This document shows positions 34,162-46,006 of a stretch of 64,000 bases of DNA, piece by piece (position 1 is the first letter of the stretch; every line of letters starts with the position of its first letter). The stretch is from the NCBI RefSeq assembly GCF_002865645.1, contig NW_020194626.1:620001-684000 (forward strand). The letters are read 5' to 3'. The notes under the pieces were generated by a model. That model was not told the DNA's origin. It made no database searches and saw nothing but the letters and a program-made list of their open reading frames with translations. Position numbers and translations under genes: made by a program. Source of the stretch: Hyaloscypha bicolor E. Its lineage: Eukaryota > Ascomycota > Leotiomycetes > Helotiales > Hyaloscyphaceae.

Positions 34162-35693
34162 CTGCTGATTTGGGTGTTGGTTGAATACGGCGGATGCTCT
34201 CAAGCGGCTGGAGCGTGATGAAACACCCTGGCTCCAGTGCTACACTGGCGCGTTCGCCATCGCTATTGCCTGCTTTAGGGAGAGAATATGAGTGCGGTAC
34301 TGTACTTTTACTGAGCTTCGAGAGTTGATAGATCACGGAGACAGTTCTCAAAGCGCTGTAACCAATTGAAGTTCTGGAAAAATGAAATGCGTCCCTGCTT
34401 ATGAACTATGGGAGGAGCACTGTATTGAACTTGCTCGTTGAATCATTGCGTAGAAACCCCACGAAGAAATTATAATGCATAACCACTTTCGTACATCAAG
34501 GAACGCACAAATGCATGCTGCTTGCATTGCCATTGCCATTGCCTTTAACCAAGACAATTGCTTCTGTTTGTCATGAAGTGGAAGCGACACCGGGGGAGGG
34601 GAAGGGTCGCTCCTTCCCGAAAATTTTCGGATTTTCATGAAATGGCCCCCTCGAAAGGCGAGGTAATCTAATTCATGCCCCAGCTCCTTCATTTAAATTC
34701 CATATTTCTTATTTCTTAAACATTGTGATATGGTGGAACTACCTTTGTCATTTCCGAAAACTCGCTTACGAATAAAGGGGCAGGGTTTTGACTTTGCAGC
34801 TTATTAATATTGCTTCTCACATTTCAGCACTTGCACATGTTAGGCGCATGCCAACATTTGCAAACATGCCAGTTGAGGTGAACTCGTACTCTTTGGTGCC
34901 AAAAATTACTCCAAACACTGGAAACATACCAATCGCATATCCTATCGGCGTTTATTGATCATTTACAGCTTGATCATGGCGTAGGACGCACTAATATTCA
35001 GACATATGGTGTTTGCGACCGTTTCTGGTTAGATATTCGCAACCCCTTTTGTCTAGATGGTCTTGTAGAAGCATCAATATGAAAGCCATGACAGTCAATC
35101 AAATGTTATCTCGGGTTGAAAGCAACTTGTCCAGGCGAGAAACATGTTCCTCCGCCGGAGGTGGACAGCAATCGCTGTTTCATTGTTTGATATTCTCTCA
35201 ACTGATCTGTTTCATCATTCTACCGGCAAGGGTGGCATTTAGCGTTTCGAAAGTCTTCCTTCGTGGGGCTCTGGTGGCTGAGCCAGCATCAGTTCACGAA
35301 CTTCAAAGTTTCCCCAAGGGACTTCCACTACTCTCTTTGGTGATGACTTACTAGATGATTTTCATTTCCACAAATTTCTGAGTCTATGCTTCAATATATC
35401 GTTCCAGTTAATTGTGCAACTATCATATATTTTTCTCCTTTTGATGTTGGACCCCTCTATTTAAAGCGCAATGAGTCAGCCTCGTTTCGAGGCAGTGCAT
35501 AAACACCGCGTCCTCAAATCCTCCGAAGATTCGTCGTCACCAACATCCAAGGCTCCCATTCTTATCGTAAAGTGTTCAATGCACACGGGTGGTATGTAAT
35601 GGGGGGATGCCCGCCCTTAAAGTCTGGCATCAATTCCTAGGAGGACAAACACAAACGATCGCTCTCCTCCATCACCTCAAATGTTCGCTGAAA
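34162..35693. other. Intergenic
   Basis: Tyrosinase 3' end and the promoter of the small secreted protein at 35694. The plus frame 35013-35354 begins with TTG, not ATG, and is rejected. Nothing else is supported. Confidence 0.55.
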
Positions 35694-36068
35694 ATGGGGC
35701 TCACTATGCTTCCTGCACCTCTCCTCGCCTTTACGGCGAGCCTTATCCTCCCTCTGATTGCGGCATCAACCTCAGTCTGTCCCCCTTCCGCTGAGGGCTA
35801 CCAATTAGACACGCTCAACCCCATCTACCAATCCTTCTGCTTCGATCTATCACAATCGCGGTTTTCAGCCAGCCAAGAAATCTATGGAGTGCCAGTCATC
35901 TCACTGAACTTGGCGTCAACACAGACTTCATCCTCGACATCCACGGGAAAGCCAACTGCCACGAAGCCAAGTGTAGGCAGCACGGCACTTGGGACGAGTG
36001 ATTCCGCCATCATGCAAGTTAGTGGTGTTTCACTGCTTGGCGTTGCGTTCTTTTTTTGCTTCTTGTAA
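35694..36068 (+). CDS. Small secreted protein, possible GPI anchor
   Basis: Intronless, 124 residues. The start has a hydrophobic signal (MLPAPLLAFTASLILPLIAA) followed by a short Cys-containing mature part (SVCPPSAEGYQ, FCFDLSQS). It is followed by a Ser/Thr-rich, likely O-glycosylated linker (about residues 75-105) and a C-terminal hydrophobic tail (VSGVSLLGVAFFFCFL). That layout is typical of a GPI-anchored wall or plasma-membrane protein, with the anchor site in the Ser/Gly/Asp stretch before the tail. No family recognised. The frame is open upstream to a GTG at 35589, but ATG 35694 gives a proper signal peptide; ATG 35706 is the alternative start. It is short and single-exon, so some doubt remains. 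Confidence 0.6.
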   Translation: MGLTMLPAPLLAFTASLILPLIAASTSVCPPSAEGYQLDTLNPIYQSFCFDLSQSRFSASQEIYGVPVISLNLASTQTSSSTSTGKPTATKPSVGSTALGTSDSAIMQVSGVSLLGVAFFFCFL

Positions 36069-36547
36069 ATTTGAGATTGGAACTGGTTGTTAGATGGCAT
36101 TGAATGGCGTTTTGGGAAGGCGCGAATGATTATGATACCCCGAAGGATTTCCATGTCCTGTTCCATGTCTTGCAAAGCGTTGGATAATTCTTCAGCTCCT
36201 GGCTCCAGTGAATTAGTGAAGAACAGCATCGTACGAAGAGACAACTAGTTCAAAGGTTTACACTGAAACGTTGAAATTGGTAAAACGTAAAAATGCAGAT
36301 ACACAAACACTTCCTCCATACTCCGGATGCCACATTGAAAAAACAGAAATCGTGGGACGAGATCCTTAAGGACCATCACGTTCCGGTTCAATTTCAACCC
36401 AAAACATTTACCCTCAACTCCGTGACTCCTCATAAACACCAGGAACCCCAATCTCCTCGATTCGAACACAAAGCTCCCGATTTCTCATAACCAATCACAC
36501 TTCAAGCAGCTTTCTTAGGTGACGCTTTCTTCGGCGACACGTTCTCC
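36069..36547. other. Intergenic between convergent genes
   Basis: 3' regions of the small secreted protein and of the basic nuclear protein. Short frames on both strands; none supported. Confidence 0.55.
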
Positions 36548-37018
36548 CTAGGCTCCGCCTTTCTTCTTCACAACACCCACCGGCCGTCCTCTCGGCGTAA
36601 TAGTAGCTGCCTCCTTAACAGCAATCGCCCCTTTCCCCGACTTCTTCGGCGCAGCGGCTTTAGCCTTCGCCTTGGGAGCAGCTTTGGGTTTTGCAGGGAC
36701 TTTGACTTTAGTCGCTGCGATCTTAGCTTTTGGAGCAGCTTTTGGCTTTGCTGGAGCGTTTGCTTTGGTGACGCCCTTGGGCTTTGGGGCGGCTTTGGCA
36801 TTGGGAGCGGCTTTCGACTTGCGAGGTACTGCGCTAGGCTCGACTGAAGACCTCAGTACTCTGGTAGGAGGTGGAGCAGCTTTCGGCTTTGCTGGCGCTT
36901 TCTTAAGAGGCGACTTCGCTGGGGAAGCAGTCTTTGTGGGAGACTTCGTAGGCGACTTTGCCGGTGACTTTGCCGGGGACTTCTCTGGTGATTTCTTTGG
37001 GGATGCTAGAACTGCCAT
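36548..37018 (-). CDS. Lys/Ala/Pro-rich AT-hook or H1-tail-like protein
   Basis: Intronless, 156 residues, extremely basic. Residues 5-37 are tandem SPxK units (SPAKSPAKSPTKSPTK), typical DNA-minor-groove-binding and CDK-phosphorylation sites. Residues 40-135 repeat PAKPKAAPKAK-like blocks as in histone H1 tails. Near the C-terminus (about 142-147) PRGRP is an AT-hook core. No globular H1 winged-helix domain is present, so this is not a normal histone H1. A chromatin-associated role is inferred from composition. Gene calls in low-complexity DNA are risky, but the frame has a proper ATG and stop, and codon use changes between repeats, which argues for selection on the protein. Confidence 0.7.
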   Translation of the reverse strand: MAVLASPKKSPEKSPAKSPAKSPTKSPTKTASPAKSPLKKAPAKPKAAPPPTRVLRSSVEPSAVPRKSKAAPNAKAAPKPKGVTKANAPAKPKAAPKAKIAATKVKVPAKPKAAPKAKAKAAAPKKSGKGAIAVKEAATITPRGRPVGVVKKKGGA

Positions 37019-37312
37019 TGTGTCGGATGTGTCTGAAGATGACCAGCAATAGAAGACTAGGAATGAACGATAGAGAGGCGAATAAGCTTCTCATGCATTG
37101 TAAAATTGACACGCGGGGGATGGAGAAGAAATAGTAAGAGAATGAAACACGTGTGTCTTTCTTATCACTGATCATTGACATTCTTAGAGATTGCAAAATA
37201 CAAATGGTATTGCACATTCCTCGATCCTAGACATCCCATAAAATTACATTCCGTAGCTATGCGTTATCCAGCAGAAACTTTTCGGCTGCACCATATGAAG
37301 AGTCTCACCCAA

Positions 37313-38626
37313 TCATCTATAGTCTCCATACGCATGAGACTGTCCTTCATGGCCAGTTACTGGAAGGCCCCGCTCTGTCAACCTTTGTTCAATGACCTTC
37401 CATCTACCAACACTCTTATGCTTATCGATTGGGGTGACTCTCTTCGCGTAGATACTGACGTTCGGAATATTCATCAGCTCTTCCTTTTGCTGAAGAGCAT
37501 CGACAAGTTTGCGGGGTTTGGGAGGCTTAACGAGGTGGGCGAGGAGGCCTTTGACAGTCTTGGCTGGCATGATGGCAGCATCTGGTATCCGCAGTCCGGT
37601 CAATTGCATCGTACGCTTCACTATCTAGAACAATCATAAGCATGTACACATTTCAGCATGTAATCAAACACCTACTGCAAATTTGATTTCGGGATTCTCC
37701 AAGGAAATCTGAAGCCATGATGGATCCCAGGAAGCGACGAGTTCACCGTAAGTCATTTGAGTAGAGCCCGACAAAGGATCCACAGTAGACCGGTCTGCTG
37801 CCACGTCTTCTTCCGATTCTGTTGGATTTCCCTTCTCTGCGGTCTCGTCCACTTCAACTTCAGGGGAGCTAGGATGGAGAGGATCAATCGTTGATCTGTC
37901 GGCTGCAACATCTTCCTCAGATTCAGTCGGGTTCTCCTTAACAGTAGTCTCATCGTCCACAGCCGGTGTTAATGATTGAATAACCTGTTCGAGTGAAGCT
38001 TTCTGTGAGAATTGTAATGTAGCTCCCGTCGCAGTAGGGCTGATCTGAACTTCATGCGTAAGATCAACACCCGGTATCGCCGCTGATATATCCTTCGGCG
38101 GCATTCCAACCTGCTGCAACGCAAAAACTTCCACAATAGCTCTGTGCAAAGCCGCCGTAACCTCATCCGAATCCTTTATAACCTCCGCTGGCAGGAATCC
38201 TCGGAACTGATGATCCGGATCCCAATTTTCTTTCCACCAATTTCCAAAGCCCCCAACTTTCTCCAATCCATCCCACGTAGATGCAGGTTCGTATGTGCTC
38301 AAATCTGGTGTTGGCTTTGCCTCCTCCAGCTGGTCTTCTCTCTCCTCGGCTTCTTCGACCTTGGCTCGTTTTTTCGTCCTGTCGAAAACGCTTCTATCTC
38401 CATAGGGATCTTCTAATCCTGGTGGCTTGTCTGTGCCCCATATCCGCTGACGGATTTTCTCTGTGAAAGGAACTTTTCCGTTGTTGCGAGCTGCTCGGAT
38501 GCTGGTTGTCGAGAAGGAGGTAGCTTGGAGCTGGCACGCCGAGCAGAGGTAAGGAGATGGTGTTTGGGCAGCCGCCCTGGCTCGGAGCAGGTCAATTGAC
38601 CTGCCGAGTCTCGTTATTCGGCGCAT
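37313..38626 (-). CDS. Mitochondrial large ribosomal subunit protein mL50
   Basis: 420 residues from exons 38626-37676 and 37624-37313 (in phase). The N-terminus (MRRITRLGRSIDLLRARAAA) is a basic, acid-free mitochondrial presequence. The middle has WDGLEKVGGFGNWWKENWDP. The C-terminal domain (from about 300) reads QLTGLRIPDAAI, LAHLVKPPKPRKLVDAL and VTPIDKHKSVGRWKVIE, which match the mL50/MRPL50 family of mitoribosomal proteins. Residues 223-250 and 258-285 are two diverged copies of one acidic unit (NPTESEEDVAADRST), an insertion between the two conserved parts. It shares a 302-base divergent promoter region with the small membrane protein at 38929. Start: first ATG, which gives the presequence. 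Confidence 0.88.
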
Positions 38627-38928
38627 AGTTGTGTTGTTGAGAAGTTTGTCGCGAATGGTGCGGGTTCAACCTTTTTGCGCGGAGGTCGACAAGGAGCACT
38701 AGCGTGGTCTGAGAAAGAACAGCTGAGGAACGTTAGCTTCTCTTCCACCAAACAACGGCATCCAACCCCGCAACTTGAACGAGCAAGTTCAAGTACTTGT
38801 ACTTGCGATCAGGCCATGTAATCAGACCATACGATTATAATTTGCTCATTGGATTCGGATCGTCGGATATTCAACCGGGACTATTCCGTCATCACCAACA
38901 CCAAGCTGCAGCCTTGCGCCTGCGATCA
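38627..38928. promoter_or_regulatory. Divergent intergenic region
   Basis: 302 bases between the start codons of mL50 (minus) and the Cys-rich membrane protein (plus), so both promoters and leaders must lie here. AAGTTCAAGTACTTGTACTTG near 38784-38804 contains short palindromic, repeated CAAGTA/TACTTG motifs that could bind a regulator; that is inference. Confidence 0.45.
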
Positions 38929-39403
38929 TGGCCAGAATGTATATCTTCTTCACGCTCTTCGCGTTCATAGTATCAGCATTAGCAGCTTGTAAGCCCATCT
39001 CTAGCCCTCCCAGATTTTCAACAAATTAAAACCCCCAGCACCACCATCATTCTGCAAGTGCACCTGCTTCGCCAACAGCACCATCATCCCCCTCTCCACG
39101 CATTCATCCACCACCGACAACACGCCCCGAGCCGCAGGCACAACCTGCAACACCTGCAACAAGGCCTTCTGTCTCGCCCAGCACTTACCGATATGTAAGA
39201 ACGCAGAGGAGAAGGATGTCTTCACTACGTGTTTCCAGAGGGATAGTAGGAAGGACCAGATTGTTGTGTTGACATTTATTGGGGTGACGATTGGGTTGTT
39301 GGGGTGGGCGGCTGTGAGGAAGGTGATGGAGAAGAGAAAAGGGGAAGGTGTTAGGATAGCGCATACGCAGGAGGGGTATGAGAGGGTTGGGGGAAGGAGA
39401 TAA
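38929..39403 (+). CDS. Small Cys-rich single-pass membrane protein
   Basis: 141 residues from exons 38929-38989 and 39039-39403. A signal peptide (MYIFFTLFAFIVSALAA) leads to a lumenal Cys-rich domain of about 70 residues: FCKCTCF, TTCNTCNKAFCLAQ, LPICK, and TTCFQRDS. A TM segment (VVLTFIGVTIGLLGWAAV, about 100-118) is followed by a short basic cytosolic tail. This is therefore a type I membrane protein. Similar small proteins of the endomembrane system are conserved in filamentous fungi without assigned function. The nine cysteines could form disulfides or bind metal. It is divergent from mL50. Confidence 0.78.
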
Positions 39404-40343
39404 CGCATGGTTATTCGGCGCTGATGTCACGTATTTTGTGATCATCAGCAAGAAACAACTGTTCGTGGTGAGCGGCCGACCCTGAAGATTTCGAAATGAA
39501 TAGCCTCGCTTTTGTTTGATCTGATGGTCTACACTTTGGACGGTTGAAGACGAAGCCCGAGCATCAAGGCCAAGGCCAATAAGATCGGCTGTCCCGGGGA
39601 CGCTTATATCCAACGAAGTATCTACATCAGGAATGACGCAAGAGATGGAAGGAACGAGTCTAGCCACGGATCAAGCATTCGACTTCTCGAGAGTGAGGGA
39701 ACTCTCCAACAGATCTCCAAACTTGGACCAATATTCTGGCAGCTATCACACCCGCTACAGTTGAAGAAGGCCTCATTATCCAATGCTAGCATGGGAACTC
39801 AGGAGGCAGCAAGGGATATGTATTTGACTGGGCTTGTAGAGCAGAAAGAGTTCTCATTGTTCACAACAGAGTGAGCAAGTATGTATTAATTGGGATATGA
39901 CGTTGAAGGTGAGAGTGTCTGCCTAATAATGCTCAAGATAGAACATCTTTGCGACATTCAATGCATTCATTGGCATTACATAATGGCAAGAGCAGTTGGA
40001 ACACTAGTGGCTGAATGTATCCGTAGTTCTCAGATCTAAGGGAGTGATGAATATTCGCATAAGGTCTATCCCTATACACACAGAGCCAAGCCTCACCAAG
40101 TACATGAGCCCTCAGAAAAGCACCCTTCACACCAGAAGCGCCCAGCCATCCCCTTTCCCGTCCTATGAACACCGCACCCAACCTCGAAACACCTCCGCAT
40201 GGGGAAACCCAACAATCAAACGCCAAAGGAGCCAAGATGGCATGCAAATTCCCCGACAAAGGGCCATCTCTCAAATACCATTCATGCAATTCGTATATCG
40301 TTGATGAAAGGGTTATCTCTCAGTCTTCATTCATATCTCTCGT
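39404..40343. other. Intergenic
   Basis: 3' ends of the preceding plus-strand gene and of the SIP5-like minus-strand gene. The minus frames at 39185-39667 and 39933-40289 lack an ATG or motif and are rejected. Nothing else is supported. Confidence 0.55.
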
Positions 40344-43046
40344 TCATTGTGTAATTTCTCTCGCGATCTGTTCAGTTCCTGTCCACCCAAGTTGTTTGCC
40401 GTCGTGGTCATCGTGGGTACTCGCAGCAGGAGTTTCTGGGGTGAGCGTTACTTCTGGTGTTGTCCGGTGAGGTTCCAGAAGAGTAGTCTGCCTGCTGTCT
40501 GCGTGGGCAGTACTTTGGGTACCATTCGAGTTGTCAACCTTCAATGTAGCCACACTCTCTTGAAGACCAGTGTGCGACGCCCCCTCTGCACTGTTACTCC
40601 TTGAGCTCTCTCCGCCACTGCTGAGATACTCGATATGCTTCGCAGCATCTTCTCTATCTTCTTTATTATCTTCACTGCCAATCATAGCGGCAAGGCTTTG
40701 GAAGTTAAACATTGGCTCTAAAGCATTCCCATTTGTATCCACATCATCGGGCGTATCTCCCGAATGATTGGCAATATTGGTACCAGACGCCGTGGGCGAA
40801 TCCAGAGTCGAAGAAGAGCCGTGGCCATGAAACTCATTCCTGAGGCTACCAGGGGCAGACTCGATAAACGATGATGAAGGACTGGATGCATTACTCATTT
40901 GACGAAGGTGGGAAGGCTTATCTGGAACTGTCGGAGAAGGTGAAGGTTGATGTAAGTCATGGATATTTGCCAGAGTGGTCGTATCAAGATGTCGAGCTCC
41001 AGGAATTCCAGTAGTGCTGCGGGAACGAGGAAAGTCAATCGGTACTGAGCCGCTAGCAGATGAACTAGGAGCACTGGTAACGGACCGGTCAACACCTTTC
41101 CCTTTGGATGCTGGTGAATCCATGTCCTCAGGCGTGATCTCGCGGGCCAGATTACTTGCACCGCTGTTTCCGCGTCTTCGTCCAAGTCCTGGAAGTGACA
41201 GACTCAAAGCACTTCCGCTGGCCGAACTTGCCCCGCTTCCATACACCTTCTTCTCTTTCTTTTCTCTCTTCTTATCTTCCTTCGCCTTCTTCTTCGCCTC
41301 TTTTGCAGCCTCCTTGTCTGCCTTCTTCTTCCTCTCTTCCTCAGCCGCCAGACTTAGTCTGATAGCCTCCATCATCATCATTTCCTCGAGGTCCTCCATT
41401 CTACTTCGCCGCCTAGTGCCTGTTTCTTGAGCTTCTCTTCTCATCAGTGCTAGTTGCTCAGTTACACTTCTTGGACCACCATCAGCTGTGGTCTGCGAAG
41501 GAGTCGCTGCTCCACTTGCCACTGGGCTATTATCGCCACGACTCCTACCGAAACGACTTCTTCCACTGAAAGCAAAACCACGACTATCGGCTGCACCATT
41601 TCCTATCAAATATGCAGCTGTGTGCAGGGCTGTGGCTGCCGCCGACCGTCGAGCCAAATGTGACCGAGCATTTGCGAGCTTAGTAGCCCAATCAGGACGA
41701 ACTCTGTCCGTTGTAATGACGGTTGAGGCATTGGCAGATATTGAGGTGGTCCGTCTTTTATGCGTATGTGGGTGTGGAGATAGTGTTGGGCTCGTGGTCG
41801 AGTTGAGTGAAGATGATGAAGACATCGCAGAGGCGAAGGATCCCAAACCATGGTTCACATTCGCGTAGGAAAGGCCTCTTCGAAATGGCGGGGGCTCGTA
41901 TGTGACACCGAACTCCGGCTGTTGGCAATATGGACAGCATGCTGGTTCTGAGACTAAAGATTCTGCTTCTGCCGTTGTTTCTGTGGACGCAGGGGCGGGA
42001 TTGGAAGGGTCGTGGTGCTCAGGCGGATGAGGATCTGGTCTCTTTATCTGCACAAAGCATTCAGAGCATATTGTTTGATCACAACATCGGGTCTTGTTAA
42101 GATATGGTGGGTAGTAAAGAAAGCAAATCGGACATTCGGTAGCATCCTTGTACAAGAACACTTCGATAGCTTGACCATTGACATACGGGTCCACTGGGAG
42201 CTGTATCTCACGAGGTACTAACTCTGACGACGAGGGGTTCTTGGAGGATGTTGTAAGAGACGCTAGGGTCTTCGATCGAGGCCGGAAAGGGGACGAAGAT
42301 TGCGAGGGTGAAGCAGGCGCTGCTGAGGCCGGAGATGTCCCCGAGAAAGCGGGATGTGAGGGGGAAAGGGTTGCGGACGCATCAGAAGCCGCTGAATGGG
42401 AGCGTCCGGATATGGGAACCGTCAAGGTCTGGAGATTTTGATTCGAGGTATGCCGGGAATCGGGAGAAAGGGGTCTCGTGAGCTCTTCTGGAGGGATCTC
42501 ATCAGCTGCTGGGATGGGAAGCCCTCTACCAGCGGCGACCAATTGATGTTCTGTCCACTCCTCCTTGAAGTCGTCCAGTCCTCGCCAGAAAGGTGCTATC
42601 CGCCGCTCAATCTAGAAAGTATCAGTATGCATGTACGCTGCTAATCCTGAACCCAAACGCACCATCAGCTGTCTGACGACAGGTTTGTTGAAGTCCTCGA
42701 TGCCTGTGTAAACTCCCATTGTCACCAGGTATCCGCCATCAACATGTTCCTCCTTGAGACTCCTCTCCCTTTCCTTTACTCTGGCGACTCTCTCCTTCTC
42801 CAATTTCCGGGCCTCCCTCTCCTGCTTCGTCTCCCTTCGCTCCGGTACTTCAGCATGCGAGCTTGATCCAATTCCCAGAAACGAAAGGTCAGGTCTACTC
42901 CCTCTGTGACCTCGAGAGGCATACACCGGGGGCTGTTGCCCAGCGGTCGGCGAAGCTGGCCCGCTGGCTGCACCGGGATGTTCATGTCGCTGGGGTGCTG
43001 TCGACGGCGAGTCGGGACCCCGCGATGAACTGGTATTGTTGCCCAT
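40344..43046 (-). CDS. SIP5: SIP5-like protein
   Basis: 883 residues from exons 43046-42663 and 42611-40344. The start MGNNTSSS has a Gly2 that could be N-myristoylated. After it come a charged helix ([20 protein letters not shown]) and [20 protein letters not shown]; the second exon begins [14 protein letters not shown]. About 90 residues on is [18 protein letters not shown], then [17 protein letters not shown] and later [18 protein letters not shown], the zinc-finger-like signature of SIP5. Yeast Sip5 binds the Snf1 kinase and Glc7 phosphatase adapter in glucose signalling; the same role here is inference. [21 protein letters not shown] helix lies near the middle, and the second half is long, Ser-rich and probably disordered, which makes it larger than the yeast protein. 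Confidence 0.9.
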
Positions 43047-46006
43047 ATTGCAAATTCTCGATCCGCAACCGCCGGATCAACAGGACATCGAGGAAGAGCG
43101 GTGCCAGCTGCGCCAGTAACCCAGATACGCCTTATAGGGAGGCTGACGGACAAGAGATTGACGTGGAGTCGCGAGTGATGCGGTGGGGAAAGATTGTGCT
43201 TGGCCGCGCATCAGCCACACGATTTCGTCTGCCCCGGCTTGTTCACGAGGAGCTGTCTTAGATAAAGCGCCGGGTTTTCAGTTGTTGTCGTTGCTAATCA
43301 GACGCAGAAGGCATGATAAGATGTCATCTGAACGCGATGGGATGCACACCTACTGCAAGCTAGAGCTTTTGCTTGCGCCGAGCTCGATTGTGTAGTGAAT
43401 GAGAGGGGTTTTGGAGGTGTTGACGTTGATTCCAGGCTCGCTCACACCTCGGGTTTTTCGGCGAAGCCTACGCTCAAAACAGCAAGGATTCACAGACGAG
43501 CACAATTTGGCAGCAAGATGTGGTCTGATGTGATCAATAATCCATCCTCGCTCTCGTGCTCGACGATACGTATATGTAAGGCACAGAAGGAGTTTCTCAA
43601 CCGTCGATGCACTCCTTAGCCGTTGTTCAGGTTATGCTGCCAAGGTTACTTCTACCACGTCAACCTCGGGGTTGTTGCTGAGTCCTGAATTCCTGTTTCC
43701 ACTGGCGCAAAACTCACCGACGGCGCTCCACAGCCTAAAGCCAAGCATGCCATGCATACGGAACAACTATTTCTCGGTTATCGTTGGCTCGAAGCCCTTG
43801 GGTGACGCTGGCCCAGTGGCCGCGAGCGCGAGTTTGAAGGTGGCCGGATGTTCCTTGCTTTCTCTAGCCTCTCTGTGGCTGAACTTGTACCTGAGTATTC
43901 ATGCACTACAGACTTTACTCCTTTCTTGAGTTGGAATTAGCACACAGCTAAGTTTACTGAAACCTGCTATCGAGTAGTTCGATCTAGCCCTTAAGGATAT
44001 ATTTGGAAACGAATTTTCGGTTGCCCAAGGAGTAGGGTTTATCTTTAGGACTGGATTTGATCAATGCCCGGGCTTGGCAATTCCTGAGGTTGATTCGTGC
44101 CAGACTTGATTCAAAGACAAGCGGTTCCATTTTGACGTTCATATATGAACGGGTATTTCAACTTGTTAGACATCTTTGACCTTTTCTCGCAATGTTCATG
44201 CGCCAGTGTGTCGTACTGGAGTCTGGGTATCTAATCTGAAGTCAGACTTGCCTTGTGGAGTTTACAGATAAGCCTCCTGTCTCAACCATCGTCTTGACCG
44301 GATTGCCTCGCGGCAGACAACTCATGAAAGTCCATATTGGCCATGTAGTGGAATTCATCTGGCAAGTGTCAGTATGAGGCACACTTCTCCACGAGGGAAA
44401 TTAACTTACAATGAGCGCCGTCATCTTGCAATACATGGCTTGAAATAGGTGCTGTGTCTTGTTACTGGTCAAATGGTTAACGCATTCGTATTGGTCTTGA
44501 GGTCCAAAAGTGCTTCCCCCAACATGTACTCCAATTTTCGTGGCTTGTAACCTCATGGACGTTAATCGGAGGCGGCAAGGGAGATATGAGGGGGTACAAC
44601 TTGGACTGTAGCCATAATCTAAGTCTGATCTCCATTGCAATATCCTCCCACGAATGTCCTATTGCAGGTAATAGTCAGATTTTCCATTCAAGGTGGGTTT
44701 CCCACTCCAACGTCAGGCCTGGGGTGACTACTTTGCCCAAGACTAGAATCAAACAAGGCAGGAAGTACATATAGAAGCAGTTTTCTATTCCATTGATTTA
44801 ACACTCCTCACTCGGATGGATCCGCCATCAATTCCGTGTGGCTTACCCTCAAGTATTTATGAGCATATTCAATGCCAGTGAATTCTTTTTTTGGGCGAAG
44901 CTTCACTTTGGCTAATTACAGACGAAGCCACACGGATTTTGAGAGACCTACGATAACCATCCTCTGAGATGAGAGACTCTTCACAACTCTATTTAACAAC
45001 CGTAGTAGCTGCTCAATCGTGGTTGTACCTCCACTGGGTTTATACACGGGGTCGTGTGGGGAATATGCAGATATTATTATATTATCCTCCGGCTAGATAT
45101 CCAACGTGTCCTGCAGCCGACCCGTCTTTGTCTACAACCCCAAAACAAACTCGTGGGGAGTTCCCTCTTTCCACTTCTCGCACTCAACCCCGCATTATCG
45201 AACCCAAGACCGGCCGCGGAGAATCTCGAACACGGCACGTGATCGCGCCTCTGCCCCACTCTAACCGCGTGCTCTCACCGCCCCTCCTCATTTGTTGTCG
45301 TCCGGATGGCGCAATCTATGCAAATCAATCTAACCGCCAACCCTGATAACGGCCTCGGCCTGAAGATCTACAGGGACTTGTCCAAAAGCAGAAGATAAAG
45401 CTGCATCCACCAAAAAAAATGTATCAACCCTCCTGCTGGATACGCAAGCCAGAAACAGTTGAAACAAAAGCTTCAGCTTTCACAAGGATCTCAAATTATA
45501 CCATGAAACATGGCCCCATCTCCTTCAACTGAAGATTAAGGAAAGAGGGGAAATAATGTGGCTGAAAAGGTTGACATGGTGACGTGCTTGATGTCCAAAA
45601 AACTGTCAAGAAAATTAAACTACGAATCGGAAGAAGTCTAGATTTGTCAACCAACACACCGCAGATCCCAGTCCCGGGGATCGACGAGTCGATTAAGAAG
45701 TGCTTGACGGGAAGGAGATCTCCGTCAAGCAAGTACACGCACATAAGACAAGCCCGGCCCGACTGGGCCCTCTGCCTGCCTGATGTCTTCATCTGAAATT
45801 CACCATCTGTGTGCATACGCAAATCGCACTCCACCACGATGTTGTAGCTAAATTTCATATATATATATATACTTCTCTTTCATTCAATTTCTTCTTCGCC
45901 CCTTCACTTTCTGTTACGACATTACGAAAATTCTTCTGTCCATACCTACGCAATCCCGACTTTCTCAACCCGGGGAGCAAAACTCGACTCCAGCCAACCC
46001 CCAAAA
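43047..46006. other. Long divergent intergenic region
   Basis: About 3 kb between the SIP5-like gene and the ARA2-like gene. Frames on either strand are under 150 codons, without motifs or introns; the ATG frame 44969-45346 is the best and is unconvincing. A TATATATATATATA run lies at about 45858-45872, about 140 bases upstream of the ARA2-like start, with CT-rich sequence after it, a plausible core promoter. Confidence 0.5.
45858..45872. repeat. TA dinucleotide run
   Basis: About seven TA units, possibly serving as TATA-like sequence for the gene starting at 46007. Short enough to be unstable in length. Confidence 0.6.

Noticed and set aside
35013..35354. 113-codon plus-strand frame
   Set aside because: Begins with TTG rather than ATG and carries no domain.
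44969..45346. 125-codon plus-strand frame
   Set aside because: ATG present, but low-complexity composition, no motif and no intron; probably chance.
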